Shown: in pieces, positions 8,027 to 16,706 of the stretch
How positions within the stretch are numbered: position 1 is the stretch's first letter
How the letters are laid out: each line of letters begins with the position of its first letter
NCBI GenBank assembly: GCA_964643145.1
Contig: CAZXPG010000005.1
Span: 1-56,006 of the forward strand
Origin: CAZXPG01 sp964643145
GTDB taxonomy: Bacteria > Pseudomonadota > Alphaproteobacteria > Rickettsiales > Arcanibacteraceae
Reading direction: 5' to 3'
DNA length: 56,006 nt
Notes under the pieces: model-generated
Told to the model about the DNA's origin: nothing
The model's database searches: none
The model's input: only the letters and a program-made list of their open reading frames with translations
Translations under genes and position numbers: made by a program

Positions 8027-9253
8027 TTAGAATTCGATGCTGGTACGCATACCCAGCACCCAGGCATTATCCAGTGCCGGATCGGTTCCAGGGTTCATCA
8101 CATATTGCACATCTGGCTGCACGGTAAGCCACGGCGTAAGTTTGTCGCTATAGGTCAGCTCAAATGCAGTTTCTGACGTATCTAGCTGCTCACCTGCCGC
8201 AGCAGCAGCATCCCTTGCTACATCAGAATTATGGGCACTAGATACCGCAAAGCCTAGCTGGCCTTCTGTACGTGTTGGAATGAGACCGGTATAGACCAGC
8301 CCGGCACTCCAGGCATAATCAAACGGGTTGGCATCATTATTGGCAAAGCCGATACGGGCAAAGCCGCTTAAGTTTTTGCACAGTTGGCGCTCGCCAATGA
8401 TATAAAGCCCCTGATTACTTTCCTGAAGCGGATTGCCGTTACTATCAGTTTCGCCGCCGATATTATCTACTTTCTCAGTGTAATACCAACTTCCCAGAGC
8501 AATTTTGCCGTTGCCGGTATAGCCTGCTTCTGCCACGATCAGCGCGCCATCATTGCCATTAAGCTCGATTTGCGTGCCTTTTGGGTTGTTCGGGTCACCC
8601 GGCACGCCATCGGTCACTGCCACCTGTACATAGCTGTTTTCCGTAGGCAGCACCTTTAAGCGTGCACCCAGCGCGGAGAAGGGGAAGATGGGCGGGCCAT
8701 TACGGCCAGACTGGGAGAAATCGGTTCCTGCTCCATAGGTGGAATGCAGGAAGAGGCCGCTGGTTTCCGTCACTTCAAATTCGGAATCGACCGCATATAA
8801 ACCAGCAAGCAACGACACTCTGTCATTAAAGGCATTCTGCTGTATCCAGGCTTCATAAAGCTTGGTAGTGCCTTTGGGTACTTCCATATTATTGACGCCC
8901 TGTGCGCTGCCTACTAAATCCTCATTAGGGCGGCCACCATTGTTGCTAAGTGCGTGGAGCACTGCCGTAGTCCCTTTGGAACCAAACAGTTTTTCACCGT
9001 CAAATGCGGTTACAACGCTGATATTATCCAGATAGCGTGAGCCTTCTTTAATACCGCCGGACACATTGCCCATTACGTCAAATGTATAGCTAATGCTGGT
9101 ATCAATCCCTTTATCAGAGAGCGCGGTGCGTATGCCGCCCCAGTCGCCTGTTAAGGTATCTTGTTTATAGTTAGGCGCATCATCTGCGAAGGCTGGAAAA
9201 GTAAACAGCAGCGAAAGGGCTGTTGTTGCGAGAGATTTAGTCAGTGATTGCAT
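8027..9253 (-). CDS. OprB-like carbohydrate porin
   Basis: Outer-membrane beta-barrel. A signal peptide (MQSLTKSLATTALSLLFTFP, cleavage near AFA-DD) precedes DTLTGDWGGIRTALSDKGID, the typical start of the OprB family. Many alternating aromatic and polar strands follow, and the last residue is Phe (MRTSIEF), the outer-membrane assembly signature. Mature length is about 385 aa, normal for the family. I chose ATG 9253; a TTG one codon upstream is less likely. The substrate cannot be told from sequence. The gene is transcribed away from aroE. Confidence 0.85.
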   Translation of the reverse strand: MQSLTKSLATTALSLLFTFPAFADDAPNYKQDTLTGDWGGIRTALSDKGIDTSISYTFDVMGNVSGGIKEGSRYLDNISVVTAFDGEKLFGSKGTTAVLHALSNNGGRPNEDLVGSAQGVNNMEVPKGTTKLYEAWIQQNAFNDRVSLLAGLYAVDSEFEVTETSGLFLHSTYGAGTDFSQSGRNGPPIFPFSALGARLKVLPTENSYVQVAVTDGVPGDPNNPKGTQIELNGNDGALIVAEAGYTGNGKIALGSWYYTEKVDNIGGETDSNGNPLQESNQGLYIIGERQLCKNLSGFARIGFANNDANPFDYAWSAGLVYTGLIPTRTEGQLGFAVSSAHNSDVARDAAAAAGEQLDTSETAFELTYSDKLTPWLTVQPDVQYVMNPGTDPALDNAWVLGMRTSIEF

Positions 9254-9408
9254 CAATATTCCTATATAATAAATTGGTTAACGGTCGATTAATAGTAATA
9301 ATGAGTTGCAATTGCAAGTCTTTTTTCATGAAAGAGGAAAAAAACGTTTGTGCTAGAGGGAAGCTATGGTATCTCAAAACTGTTAATACTCAGATTAGTG
9401 GAGGAGCT

Positions 9409-10254
9409 ATGCTGACAGGAAAGGCAAAAATTGCGGGGGTGATTGGCTGTCCGGTGGGGCATTCACTTTCGCCCAAACTACATAATTACTGGTTGCAGGA
9501 ACATGGTATAGATGGGGCTTATATTCCCCTGGAGGTGAAGCCGGAGGATATAGGGGAAGTGATAGCGGCGTTGCCGAAAATGGGGGTGCAGGGAGTAAAT
9601 ATTACCGTACCGCATAAGGAAGCGGTGATGGCGTTTATGGATGAGATTGCACCGGAAGCCAGGCGCATTGGGGCGGTGAATACAGTGGTTGTCCATGATG
9701 GTCGGTTGATTGGTATGAATACCGATGGAGAGGGTTTTGTGCAGAACCTTACGGCGAATAAACCGGCACACTGGGATATAGCGGCAGGAAAAGCCGTGGT
9801 GCTTGGTGCAGGTGGAGCAGCGAAGGCGGTGATAGCGGCACTTCAGGCCTGCAAGGTGGAAGTGGTGCTTACCAATCGTACCCGTGCCAAAGCGGAAGAC
9901 ACGGCTGCGCATCTGGGCGGTGGTGCGCTGACGGTAATAGACTGGGATAAACGGGAGGCAGCACTTAGAGAGGCGAATCTGCTGGTGAATGCCACGTCGC
10001 TTGGCATGAGTGGGCAACCAGCACTCGAGCTGGCGTTGGATGCATTGCCGGTTACGGCGCTGGTCACCGACATTGTCTATAAACCCCTCGAAACCAGCCT
10101 GCTTGCAGCGGCACGCACGCGCGGTAATCCGGTGGTGGATGGTTTAGGGATGCTGCTCTATCAGGCGGTTCCAGGGTTTGAACACTGGTTTGGTGTGCGC
10201 CCAGTAGTTACTGATAAACTACGGGATTATATACTGAATCTCAGTTTTAGATAA
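9409..10254 (+). CDS. aroE: Shikimate dehydrogenase
   Basis: NADP-dependent reduction of 3-dehydroshikimate in aromatic amino acid synthesis. The substrate-binding domain has GCPVGHSLSPKLHNYWL, the catalytic Lys in NITVPHKEA and the Asp in GMNTDGEGF. The Rossmann domain has VVLGAGGAAKAV and TNRTRAKA (NADP-preferring). I chose ATG 9409 (281 aa) because a strong GGAGGAG site sits 4-10 bases before it; upstream in-frame residues are not conserved-looking. The last residues LSFR and the stop codon lie inside a palindromic repeat that begins at 10238, so the native C-terminus has been replaced or extended. Confidence 0.95.
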   Translation: MLTGKAKIAGVIGCPVGHSLSPKLHNYWLQEHGIDGAYIPLEVKPEDIGEVIAALPKMGVQGVNITVPHKEAVMAFMDEIAPEARRIGAVNTVVVHDGRLIGMNTDGEGFVQNLTANKPAHWDIAAGKAVVLGAGGAAKAVIAALQACKVEVVLTNRTRAKAEDTAAHLGGGALTVIDWDKREAALREANLLVNATSLGMSGQPALELALDALPVTALVTDIVYKPLETSLLAAARTRGNPVVDGLGMLLYQAVPGFEHWFGVRPVVTDKLRDYILNLSFR

Positions 10255-10435
10255 GCTTTGCTTATCTAAAACTGGCATGATATTGAAAAATAATGTCAAA
10301 AAGCGTCGTTTTTGTCATTATTTTAAATTAATAATATATTTAATATACTTAAAATAATGGTTCAAGCCGTCTTGAATCATTATTTTTCAAATAGTTGGCA
10401 GTTTTTGGTAAGCAAAGCTTATCAAAAACTGAGGT
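10238..10435. repeat. Long multi-hairpin form of the palindromic element (about 198 bp)
   Basis: A left terminal hairpin (CAGTTTTAGATAAGC at 10242-10256, TTT loop, perfect complement 10260-10274) and a right terminal hairpin (10399-10413 with 10417-10431) bracket about 125 bases. The interior holds a second inverted pair, TTGAAAAATAATG with CATTATTTTTCAA, and further small hairpins (CAAAAAGC/G-TTTTTG and AATGGTTCAAG/CTTGAATCATT). The nested layout resembles a MITE whose ends are the short palindrome. Target duplication is unclear (TACTGA and TACTCT). It fills the aroE-coaE gap and reaches to 8 bases before coaE. Confidence 0.75.
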
Positions 10436-10442
10436 TACTCTC

Positions 10443-11036
10443 ATGATTATTGTCGGGCTTACAGGGTCAATTGCTATGGGCAAAAGCACTGCTGCCCAGT
10501 TATTCCGTCGGCAACATATCCCGGTGTTTGATGCGGATAAGGCAGTGCATCTGTTGCTTGCCAGGAAGGGGGCTGGGGTAGAAAAAGTGGCGCAACTATT
10601 CCCGGGAACGCTCGAAGAGGGGGTGGTTAACCGCAAGAAGCTGGGGAAAATTGTCTTTAATGATGCTAAGGCGTTACAAGCACTTGAGCATATACTGCAT
10701 CCGCTGGTACGTGAGATGCACGGGAAATTTATCCGGCAGGCGCGAAGGCAGGGGCGGCGTATGGCGGTGCTGGAAATTCCGCTGCTATTTGAAGTGGGAG
10801 CACAACAGCACTATGACAAAGTGGTGACCGTAACAGCTTCGCCTTTCATGCAAGCTAAAAGGGCACTGGCCCGGCCGGGGATGACCAAGGAGAAGCTGGC
10901 TTCTATCCTGAAACGGCAAACCCCGGATGCCAAGAAGCGCAGGCTGACGGATTATCTGGTTTATACAGGGCTTGGTAAGTCGCTGACTTCCAGGCAGATT
11001 AATGCAATTATCAAGGAGTTACTATGCGTGAAATAG
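10443..11036 (+). CDS. coaE: Dephospho-CoA kinase
   Basis: Phosphorylates dephospho-CoA in the last step of CoA synthesis. The P-loop is GLTGSIAMGKST near residue 5, followed by PVFDADKAVH (substrate-binding Asp), LEHILHPLVRE, LEIPLLFEVG and TASPFMQAKRAL. 197 aa is standard. I chose ATG 10443; the open frame extends 16 codons upstream into the palindromic repeat (giving residues such as KQSLSKTEV), which is repeat-derived and not native. The 3' end overlaps dnaQ by 13 bases. Confidence 0.93.
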   Translation: MIIVGLTGSIAMGKSTAAQLFRRQHIPVFDADKAVHLLLARKGAGVEKVAQLFPGTLEEGVVNRKKLGKIVFNDAKALQALEHILHPLVREMHGKFIRQARRQGRRMAVLEIPLLFEVGAQQHYDKVVTVTASPFMQAKRALARPGMTKEKLASILKRQTPDAKKRRLTDYLVYTGLGKSLTSRQINAIIKELLCVK

Positions 11037-11710
11037 CATTGGATACCGAAACCACCGGTCTTGACCCGAAAACCGGCCACCGTATTGTGGAGATTGGCTG
11101 TGTGGAGATGATAAACCGTATTCGCACCGGCAAGAGCTTCCATGTTTATTTAAACCCGGAGCGCGATATGCCAGAAGAGGCCTACCGTGTGCATGGGCTT
11201 TCGGCAGAGTTCTTAAGGGATAAGCCATTATTTAGCGAGGTGGCGCGCCAGTTTATGGAGTTTATTGGTGATAGTATGTTGGTGATCCATAATGCCGGGT
11301 TTGATATGAAATTTATCAATTTTGAACTAGGAAAGGTCAAGATTCCCTCGATCCTCCCAGTACAGGTAGTCGATACGCTGCTGATGGCGCGCAAAAAATT
11401 CCCTGGCTCACCGGCAAGCCTCGATGCGTTATGTAAGCGTTTTATGATTGATCTTTCTTCCCGTACCAAACATGGCGCGTTGCTCGATGCTGAGTTGCTG
11501 GCACTGGTCTATCTGGAATTGACCGGCGGCAGCCAGGCCAGTATGGAACTAAACCAAAGCAGTGTTACTTCTGTGTTGGTGCAGCAGGACGTTGTGCCTG
11601 TGTCCATACGCCCTGCCCGCTCCTATGCGCCAAGTGCGGAGGAACTGGAAGCCCATAGCACATTCCTGACAAAAATCAAAAACCCGTTATGGGAGAATGT
11701 CTCAGCTTAA
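11024..11710 (+). CDS. dnaQ: DNA polymerase III epsilon subunit (proofreading exonuclease)
   Basis: DEDDh 3'-5' exonuclease that proofreads replication. Exo I is ALDTETTGLDP, Exo II is VIHNAGFDMKFINFEL, and Exo III is HGALLDAELLALVYLEL with the catalytic His. The C-terminal tail after about residue 180 is likely to contact the polymerase alpha subunit. 228 aa is usual. The start overlaps coaE by 13 bases; aroE-coaE-dnaQ is a common alphaproteobacterial order. Convergent with aspS across a strong hairpin. Confidence 0.94.
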   Translation: MREIALDTETTGLDPKTGHRIVEIGCVEMINRIRTGKSFHVYLNPERDMPEEAYRVHGLSAEFLRDKPLFSEVARQFMEFIGDSMLVIHNAGFDMKFINFELGKVKIPSILPVQVVDTLLMARKKFPGSPASLDALCKRFMIDLSSRTKHGALLDAELLALVYLELTGGSQASMELNQSSVTSVLVQQDVVPVSIRPARSYAPSAEELEAHSTFLTKIKNPLWENVSA

Positions 11711-11721
11711 AGAGTAGGGGG

Positions 11722-11761
11722 AGGCCTTAAACCTTCTCCCTCTGGGGAAGGTTTAAGGCCT
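11722..11761. terminator. Bidirectional hairpin between dnaQ and aspS
   Basis: AGGCCTTAAACCTTC (11722-11736) pairs perfectly with GAAGGTTTAAGGCCT (11747-11761) across a short pyrimidine/purine loop. It lies between two convergent genes, 11 bases after the dnaQ stop and 8 before the aspS stop. There is no long T-run on either side, so termination strength is uncertain. Confidence 0.65.
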
Positions 11762-11769
11762 GAGGTTAA

Positions 11770-13587
11770 TTATGCAAGTGCCTTCTTGCCTTCCAGCTCA
11801 CGCTTGGCGGAAGGGCTTAGATTGATATTCAGTTCGCGCAGCTGTTTCTCATCCACCGGTGAAGGTGCGTTCATCAGCAAATCTTGCGCCTGCTGGTTCA
11901 TCGGGAAGGCAATCACTTCACGGATATTGGGCTCATCTGCCAGCAGCATCACGATACGGTCTACCCCTGGAGCCAGGCCGCCATGTGGAGGTGCACCAAA
12001 CTTGAAGGCGCGGATCATGCCACCAAAGCGCTCATCCACTACGGTGTTATCATAGCCAGCCAGGGCAAAGGCTTTATACATGATTTCCGGTTTGTGGTTA
12101 CGGATAGCACCGCTGGAGAGTTCAATACCGTTACAGACGATATCATATTGGTAAGCCAGAATCTTCAGCAGCTCTTCTGTGCTCTTTGCTGCCTCCAGCA
12201 CCTCCAGGCCGCCTTGTGGCATCGAGAAGGGGTTATGGCTGAAATCAATGGATTTTGTATCCTCATTCCATTCAAAGAAGGGGAAATCTACTACCCAGCA
12301 GAAGCGGAATACGTCTTTTTCCAGCAAATCAAGTTCATTGCCTAAGTGGATGCGCACTTTGCCTGCCAGCTTGGCGGCTTCATTCTCTTTATCGGAGGAG
12401 AAGAACACTGCGTCACCATTCTGGATGCCGGTAGTGTGTTTCAGTGCCTGCAACTGCTCTTCTGTTAAGAACTTGGCGATCGGGCCTTTAGCGGTGCCAT
12501 CAGCGTCAAAGGTGACATAGCCTAAGCCTTTTGCGCCTTGCTCTTGAGCAAAGCCAATCATCTTATCGAAGAAACTGCGTGGCTTGCCAGCAACGCCTGG
12601 TGCTGGAATAGCGCGCACCACCGCGCCTTTTTTGATATTCTCGCGGAAAATGGTAAACTCAGAATCACGGAAAATCTCGGTGACATCGGAAATCACCAGC
12701 GGATTGCGTAAGTCTGGTTTATCCACCCCATAATGCAGCATTGCCTGATGGTAGCTAATGCGCGGGAATGGGTAGGAGGTCACTTCCTTATCAGAAAATT
12801 CAGTAAATACCTTATACAGCACCGGCTCAATCGCAGCAAACACTTCATCTTGCGTGACAAAAGACATTTCTATATCCAGCTGGTAGAATTCACCCGGTGA
12901 ACGGTCAGCACGGGCGTCTTCATCGCGGAAGCAGGGGGCAATCTGGAAATATTTATCAAAGCCAGACACCATCAGCAGCTGCTTGAATTGTTGTGGCGCT
13001 TGCGGCAGTGCATAGAACTTGCCTGGATGCACGCGGCTTGGCACCAGATAGTCACGCGCCCCTTCCGGTGAACTGGCGGTCAGGATGGGGGTTTGGAATT
13101 CTGTGAATCCCGCATCAATCATGTGTTTACGCAAGGCGGCAATCACATTGGAGCGCAGCAGGATGTTCTGATGCAGCTTTTCCCGGCGCAGGTCGAGGAA
13201 GCGGTAACGCAGGCGCGTATCCTCCGGGAATTCCTGGTCGCTATTCACCTGTAGCGGCAGTACATCTGCTGGCGATTCAACATGCAACGCATCCACCAGC
13301 ACTTCAATCTCGCCAGTAGGAATGGTGTTGTTCACCGTTTCGGGCGAGCGCGCCACCACCGTGCCGCTGATAGTGATGACACTTTCATAACGTACGCTTG
13401 TGGCTTCTTCAAAGAACGCACTGTCACTGTTAAACACCAGCTGGGTGATGCCGTAATGGTCGCGCAGGTCGATAAACAGTAAATGGCCATGGTCACGCTT
13501 GCGGTGAACCCAGCCGGACAGTTTAACCACTTCGTTGACATGCGCCGTGCTAAGCTCGCCCGCATGATGGGATCGGTAAAGATGCAT
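11770..13587 (-). CDS. aspS: Aspartyl-tRNA synthetase
   Basis: Class II synthetase charging tRNA-Asp. The N-terminal OB-fold anticodon domain is at VVKLSGWVHRKRDHGHLLFIDLRD. The catalytic core has motif 2 (FRDEDARADRSPGEFYQLDIEMSF region), a bacterial insertion domain, and motif 3 (GGLAPGVDRIVMLL). 605 aa is normal for the bacterial enzyme. Whether it is discriminating or also charges tRNA-Asn cannot be decided here, because no gatCAB or asnS is visible. Divergent from rnd with a 118-base gap. Confidence 0.97.
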   Translation of the reverse strand: MHLYRSHHAGELSTAHVNEVVKLSGWVHRKRDHGHLLFIDLRDHYGITQLVFNSDSAFFEEATSVRYESVITISGTVVARSPETVNNTIPTGEIEVLVDALHVESPADVLPLQVNSDQEFPEDTRLRYRFLDLRREKLHQNILLRSNVIAALRKHMIDAGFTEFQTPILTASSPEGARDYLVPSRVHPGKFYALPQAPQQFKQLLMVSGFDKYFQIAPCFRDEDARADRSPGEFYQLDIEMSFVTQDEVFAAIEPVLYKVFTEFSDKEVTSYPFPRISYHQAMLHYGVDKPDLRNPLVISDVTEIFRDSEFTIFRENIKKGAVVRAIPAPGVAGKPRSFFDKMIGFAQEQGAKGLGYVTFDADGTAKGPIAKFLTEEQLQALKHTTGIQNGDAVFFSSDKENEAAKLAGKVRIHLGNELDLLEKDVFRFCWVVDFPFFEWNEDTKSIDFSHNPFSMPQGGLEVLEAAKSTEELLKILAYQYDIVCNGIELSSGAIRNHKPEIMYKAFALAGYDNTVVDERFGGMIRAFKFGAPPHGGLAPGVDRIVMLLADEPNIREVIAFPMNQQAQDLLMNAPSPVDEKQLRELNINLSPSAKRELEGKKALA

Positions 13588-13705
13588 TATAGTTACTCAA
13601 ATTAAGTTTTATGGGGTGTTGGTAAATTGTTGCTAATAACAGGATAGATATATAGGATAGAATATAAAATTCCAAGCAAAGCTTTATAAAACAGCACGGT
13701 ATTTT

Positions 13706-14887
13706 ATGCCCATTACCCAGAACGACACCCTCCTTAGTCTGTGTGAATCATTAAAAACAGAAGCATTTATTACCGTTGATACGGAATTTTTGCGGGATAA
13801 GACCTACTATCCGCAATTGTGCCTGATTCAGATTGGTACGGAAAAAGGGGCGTTTGCGGTGGACCCGTTCGCGCCAGGCATTGATCTTACGCCGTTGTTT
13901 GAGGTGTTTAACCACCATCCGGTGCTGAAAGTGTTTCACTCGGCGCGGCAGGATATTGAAATTTTGCTGGGGCTATCAGGCCAGGTGCCCACGCCGTTAT
14001 TTGATACGCAGGTGGCGGCAATGGTGTGTGGTTTTGGTGAAGCGGCGAGCTATGAAACGCTGGTCACTAAACTGACGCCCCAAACGGTGGATAAAAGTTG
14101 CCGCTTTACGGATTGGTCGCAACGCCCCTTAACCGAAGGGCAGTTCAATTATGCGCTCTCCGATGTGATTCACTTGCGGGAAGTGTACAGAGCCTTAAAT
14201 GCCATGCTTGAAGAAACCAGCAGGCTCAGCTGGTTGGAAGATGAAATGGCGACCTTAACCGCCCCAGAGAATTATCGGCTGGCACCAGAAGATGCTTGGA
14301 AGAAAATTAAAATCCGCAGCAGTTCTCCGCGTTTTGTCCGTATGGTGAAGGCCTTGGCCCATTGGCGCGAGGTGACAGCGCAGACAGAGAATATCCCTCG
14401 CAACCATGTGCTTAAAGAACAAGTGTTGCTTGATATTGCCGCAAGCCGCCCCAAAACGGTGGAAGAGTTAAGGAAAATACGGAACCTTGGCAGTATTGTA
14501 GGCAATCTGCACTACCTAAAGAATATTGTCGAGGCTATCCGTCAGGCCGATCATTGTGTGCAGCCTGAACTGGTAACAAACGAAGAACGGAAACCGGTGG
14601 CAAGTGCCAATGGTGCGCTGGTTGACTTATTAAAAGTGTTGTTAAAAACGGTGTGCGAAAACCATAATGTAGCGGAGAAATTGGTTGCCAACACGCAGGA
14701 TTTATCTGCGATTGCCTATGCAGAAACTACCGATGCATTGATGGCTATACCTGCCATGCAAGGTTGGCGGCTGGAACTATTTGGCAAGCTGGCGCTAGAG
14801 CTACGCAAAGGGAATATTGCCTTATCGGCTAAGGGTGATAAAATGTGTATTGTTGCCCTATCAAATGCGCAGGAATTGGTGTCGTAA
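13706..14887 (+). CDS. rnd: Ribonuclease D
   Basis: 3'-5' exoribonuclease trimming tRNA and other RNA 3' ends. The DEDDy exonuclease domain shows TVDTEFLRDKTYYPQLCLIQ (Exo I), VFHSARQDIEIL (Exo II) and FNYALSDVIHLREVY (Exo III). HRDC-like helical domains follow (LAHWREVTAQTENIPRNHVL, then RKIRNLG). 393 aa matches alphaproteobacterial RNase D. Its stop is 1 base before the response-regulator ATG, so the two are probably co-transcribed. Confidence 0.92.
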   Translation: MPITQNDTLLSLCESLKTEAFITVDTEFLRDKTYYPQLCLIQIGTEKGAFAVDPFAPGIDLTPLFEVFNHHPVLKVFHSARQDIEILLGLSGQVPTPLFDTQVAAMVCGFGEAASYETLVTKLTPQTVDKSCRFTDWSQRPLTEGQFNYALSDVIHLREVYRALNAMLEETSRLSWLEDEMATLTAPENYRLAPEDAWKKIKIRSSSPRFVRMVKALAHWREVTAQTENIPRNHVLKEQVLLDIAASRPKTVEELRKIRNLGSIVGNLHYLKNIVEAIRQADHCVQPELVTNEERKPVASANGALVDLLKVLLKTVCENHNVAEKLVANTQDLSAIAYAETTDALMAIPAMQGWRLELFGKLALELRKGNIALSAKGDKMCIVALSNAQELVS

Positions 14888-14888
14888 C

Positions 14889-15563
14889 ATGCATATATTG
14901 TTGATTGAAGATGATAGGGAGACGGTTAATTATATCAAGCATGGGCTGATGGAAGCGGGCCATGTGGTCGATACTGCTGCCGATGGTGTGGATGGGTTAT
15001 TTTTTGCAACGGAACATGATTATGACACTATTGTCATTGACCGGATGCTGCCGAAGCTCGATGGGTTGGCGGTGATCCAGGCACTGCGTTCCACCGGCAA
15101 ACAGGTGCCGATTTTAATCTTGAGCGCGCTAAGCCAAGTGGATGAGCGGGTGAAAGGGTTAAAGGCTGGGGGCGATGATTATCTGGTGAAACCCTTTGCC
15201 TTTTCCGAGTTAATGGCGCGTATCGAGGCCTTGACACGGCGCAAAACCGAAAAATCTGAACAGACCGTGCTCAAAGTGAGTGACCTGGAAATGAACCTGT
15301 TAACCCGTGTAGTGAAACGGGATGGGAAAGAGATTGTGTTGCAAAACAGGGAGTTCCGTCTGCTTGAATATATGATGCGCCATGCCGGGCAAGTGGTGAC
15401 ACGCACGATGCTGTTGGAAAATGTGTGGGATTTCCATTTCGATCCACAAACCAACGTGATCGACGTGCAGGTTAGCCGTCTGCGCCAGAAAATCAATAGC
15501 GGCTTTGATACGCCGCTGATTCATACCGTGCGTGGTGCGGGCTACCGGCTGAGTGCCGAGTGA
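14889..15563 (+). CDS. OmpR/PhoB-family response regulator
   Basis: DNA-binding regulator with a receiver domain (acidic pocket LLIEDD, phospho-acceptor Asp51 in TIVIDRMLPKLDG, Lys101 in YLVKPF) and a C-terminal winged helix (REFRLLEYMMRHAGQVVTR, then VDVQVSRLRQKI and TVRGAGYRL). I chose ATG 14889 (224 aa). The usual partner histidine kinase is absent: the stop overlaps an ATG (TGATG) of a 16-codon frame, after which the opposite-strand ankyrin gene begins. The signal and targets are unknown. Confidence 0.9.
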   Translation: MHILLIEDDRETVNYIKHGLMEAGHVVDTAADGVDGLFFATEHDYDTIVIDRMLPKLDGLAVIQALRSTGKQVPILILSALSQVDERVKGLKAGGDDYLVKPFAFSELMARIEALTRRKTEKSEQTVLKVSDLEMNLLTRVVKRDGKEIVLQNREFRLLEYMMRHAGQVVTRTMLLENVWDFHFDPQTNVIDVQVSRLRQKINSGFDTPLIHTVRGAGYRLSAE

Positions 15564-15613
15564 TGCAACCTCAAGGTTCAAGATCTCCTGCCCTTGCCCC
15601 ATATTGCGGTTAA
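15563..15613 (+). other. Sixteen-codon frame coupled to the response regulator, possible relic of a lost kinase gene
   Basis: ATG at 15563 overlaps the regulator stop in a TGATG arrangement typical of regulator-kinase pairs. The frame reads MQPQGSRSPALAPYCG and then stops. Too short to identify. The idea that it is the first codons of a deleted sensor kinase gene is inference from the arrangement only. Confidence 0.25.
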
Positions 15614-16350
15614 CTCTGCCGTTCTAACGTACTGGTTTGTTGCTGTAAAACCGTAGGGGAAGCAACGTCGCTTACTCGTGAGTCAGGATTCCTCCGTGCA
15701 TCTTCCTGCTCAGGTGAAGTAAGCGCGGTGGTTCCTGCTGTGTCATCTGCAGGGGAGTGCACGCTATTGCTTGTGCGTTGTTGTGCTGCGGGATAGGTTC
15801 TGGCATGGGTGAGTAGTTCGACGATTTCAGGGCGGTTGTTTCTTTCCGCGATCATTAATGCAGTCCTCTGGTGGCGGTGATCCCGTATAGTCAGATCAGC
15901 TCCCGCCTCTATCAAGAGTGCTGCCGATTCCACATTTCCCCAGTGGGCAGCTTCCATCAGAGGTGAGTATCCGTGCGAATCCACCTGATTAAGGGCGCGT
16001 TTATCCTGATTCAGGATAGCAATTAGCATGGCTGTTTTGTTCTGTCTTGCACTAACATGCAAAACATTTTCAGCTTTGCTGGTGTTGTCGAGATCTATTT
16101 GTGTAGTATCCGGGTTGAACTCCAGCAACGCTGCGAATGCCTTTTTTCTGCTAGCGTCTACTGCATACATGAGGGGAGGAAACCGATAGCTGTTAAAGGT
16201 AAGGAGATCCCTATCCTGCGAGAGAATAGTGCGTATAGTGTTATCATCATCCCCTAATATGGCATTATAGAGTGTATCCCATTGCTTTTTTCTTTCAAAA
16301 TACTGCTCTATCGTGGTTTTGTCGTTTGTAGAGGAGGAATCGTCTTTCAT
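15610..16350 (-). CDS. Ankyrin-repeat protein
   Basis: 246 aa, no signal peptide. After an N-terminal polar segment there are about three to four ankyrin units: FPPLMYAVDASRKKAFAALLE, ENVLHVSARQNKTAMLIAIL, GYSPLMEAAHWGNVESAALL and RTALMIAERNNRPEIVELL. The last 60 residues are Ser/Thr/Pro/Gln-rich and probably disordered. Such proteins often mediate protein-protein contact, and in host-associated alphaproteobacteria some are secreted effectors. Nothing here proves export. It is followed upstream by a palindromic repeat and stands alone. Confidence 0.85.
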   Translation of the reverse strand: MKDDSSSTNDKTTIEQYFERKKQWDTLYNAILGDDDNTIRTILSQDRDLLTFNSYRFPPLMYAVDASRKKAFAALLEFNPDTTQIDLDNTSKAENVLHVSARQNKTAMLIAILNQDKRALNQVDSHGYSPLMEAAHWGNVESAALLIEAGADLTIRDHRHQRTALMIAERNNRPEIVELLTHARTYPAAQQRTSNSVHSPADDTAGTTALTSPEQEDARRNPDSRVSDVASPTVLQQQTSTLERQS

Positions 16351-16387
16351 AGAACTATACCGTTAATAGAAATGATAGGTTGTTCGC

Positions 16388-16444
16388 TAAGTGTAACCTC
16401 AGTTTTGGATAAGCTTTGCTTATCCAAAACTGAGGTTAAGTGTA
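16388..16444. repeat. Palindromic mobile repeat with 8-bp target duplication
   Basis: The element spans 16396-16436: arm ACCTCAGTTTTGGATAAGC, loop TTT, perfect complement. It is bracketed by identical TAAGTGTA at 16388-16395 and 16437-16444. This is one of the two clearest cases of insertion with duplication of an 8-bp target that begins and ends with TA. Upstream of the ankyrin gene. Confidence 0.92.
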
Positions 16445-16637
16445 GAAAGCCTTGGTTATGTTCCCACTCTAGCAGAGAAATGTTAAAGAATTATTACATG
16501 ATGCTATAAAAACGCCGGAAAGCTAGAAAAATATACGAAAGATAGTGGTATGGAGATAAAACATTACTTATGCGATTGACAAAACAACCTCTGATATTTA
16601 GTAATAGTATATTACACTAAACAGGAGAATAATTGCC

Positions 16638-16703
16638 GTGCCTATTGCCAGCATTTTCCTGTTGATAACGGTATTCAGTGTAGCTAGGGGGGGGATGATA
16701 TAG
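16638..16703 (+). other. Hydrophobic 21-codon frame, in phase with the PAS gene and ended by an amber codon
   Basis: GTG 16638 follows AGGAGA at a good distance and encodes PIASIFLLITVFSVARGGMI, then TAG at 16701-16703. ATG 16707 of the PAS gene is in the same frame. It could be a leader peptide for translational coupling, or the former N-terminal membrane anchor of the PAS protein cut off by a nonsense change. A TTGACA at 16576-16581 upstream may be a -35, but no convincing -10 follows at 17 bases. Confidence 0.4.
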
Positions 16704-16706
16704 ATA

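Noticed and set aside
7945..8067. Longer holA start
   Set aside because: It would overlap the porin 3' end, and the added residues are unlike the family; MKILPQN is the usual type of start.
10360..10385. Possible tRNA-like TTCAAG segment
   Set aside because: It is part of a hairpin in the long repeat; no acceptor stem, anticodon arm or CCA end can be built.
16687..16694. Frameshift at the run of eight G joining the hydrophobic segment to the PAS gene
   Set aside because: The two are already in the same frame; adding or removing one G leads to early stops. The in-frame TAG is the only barrier.
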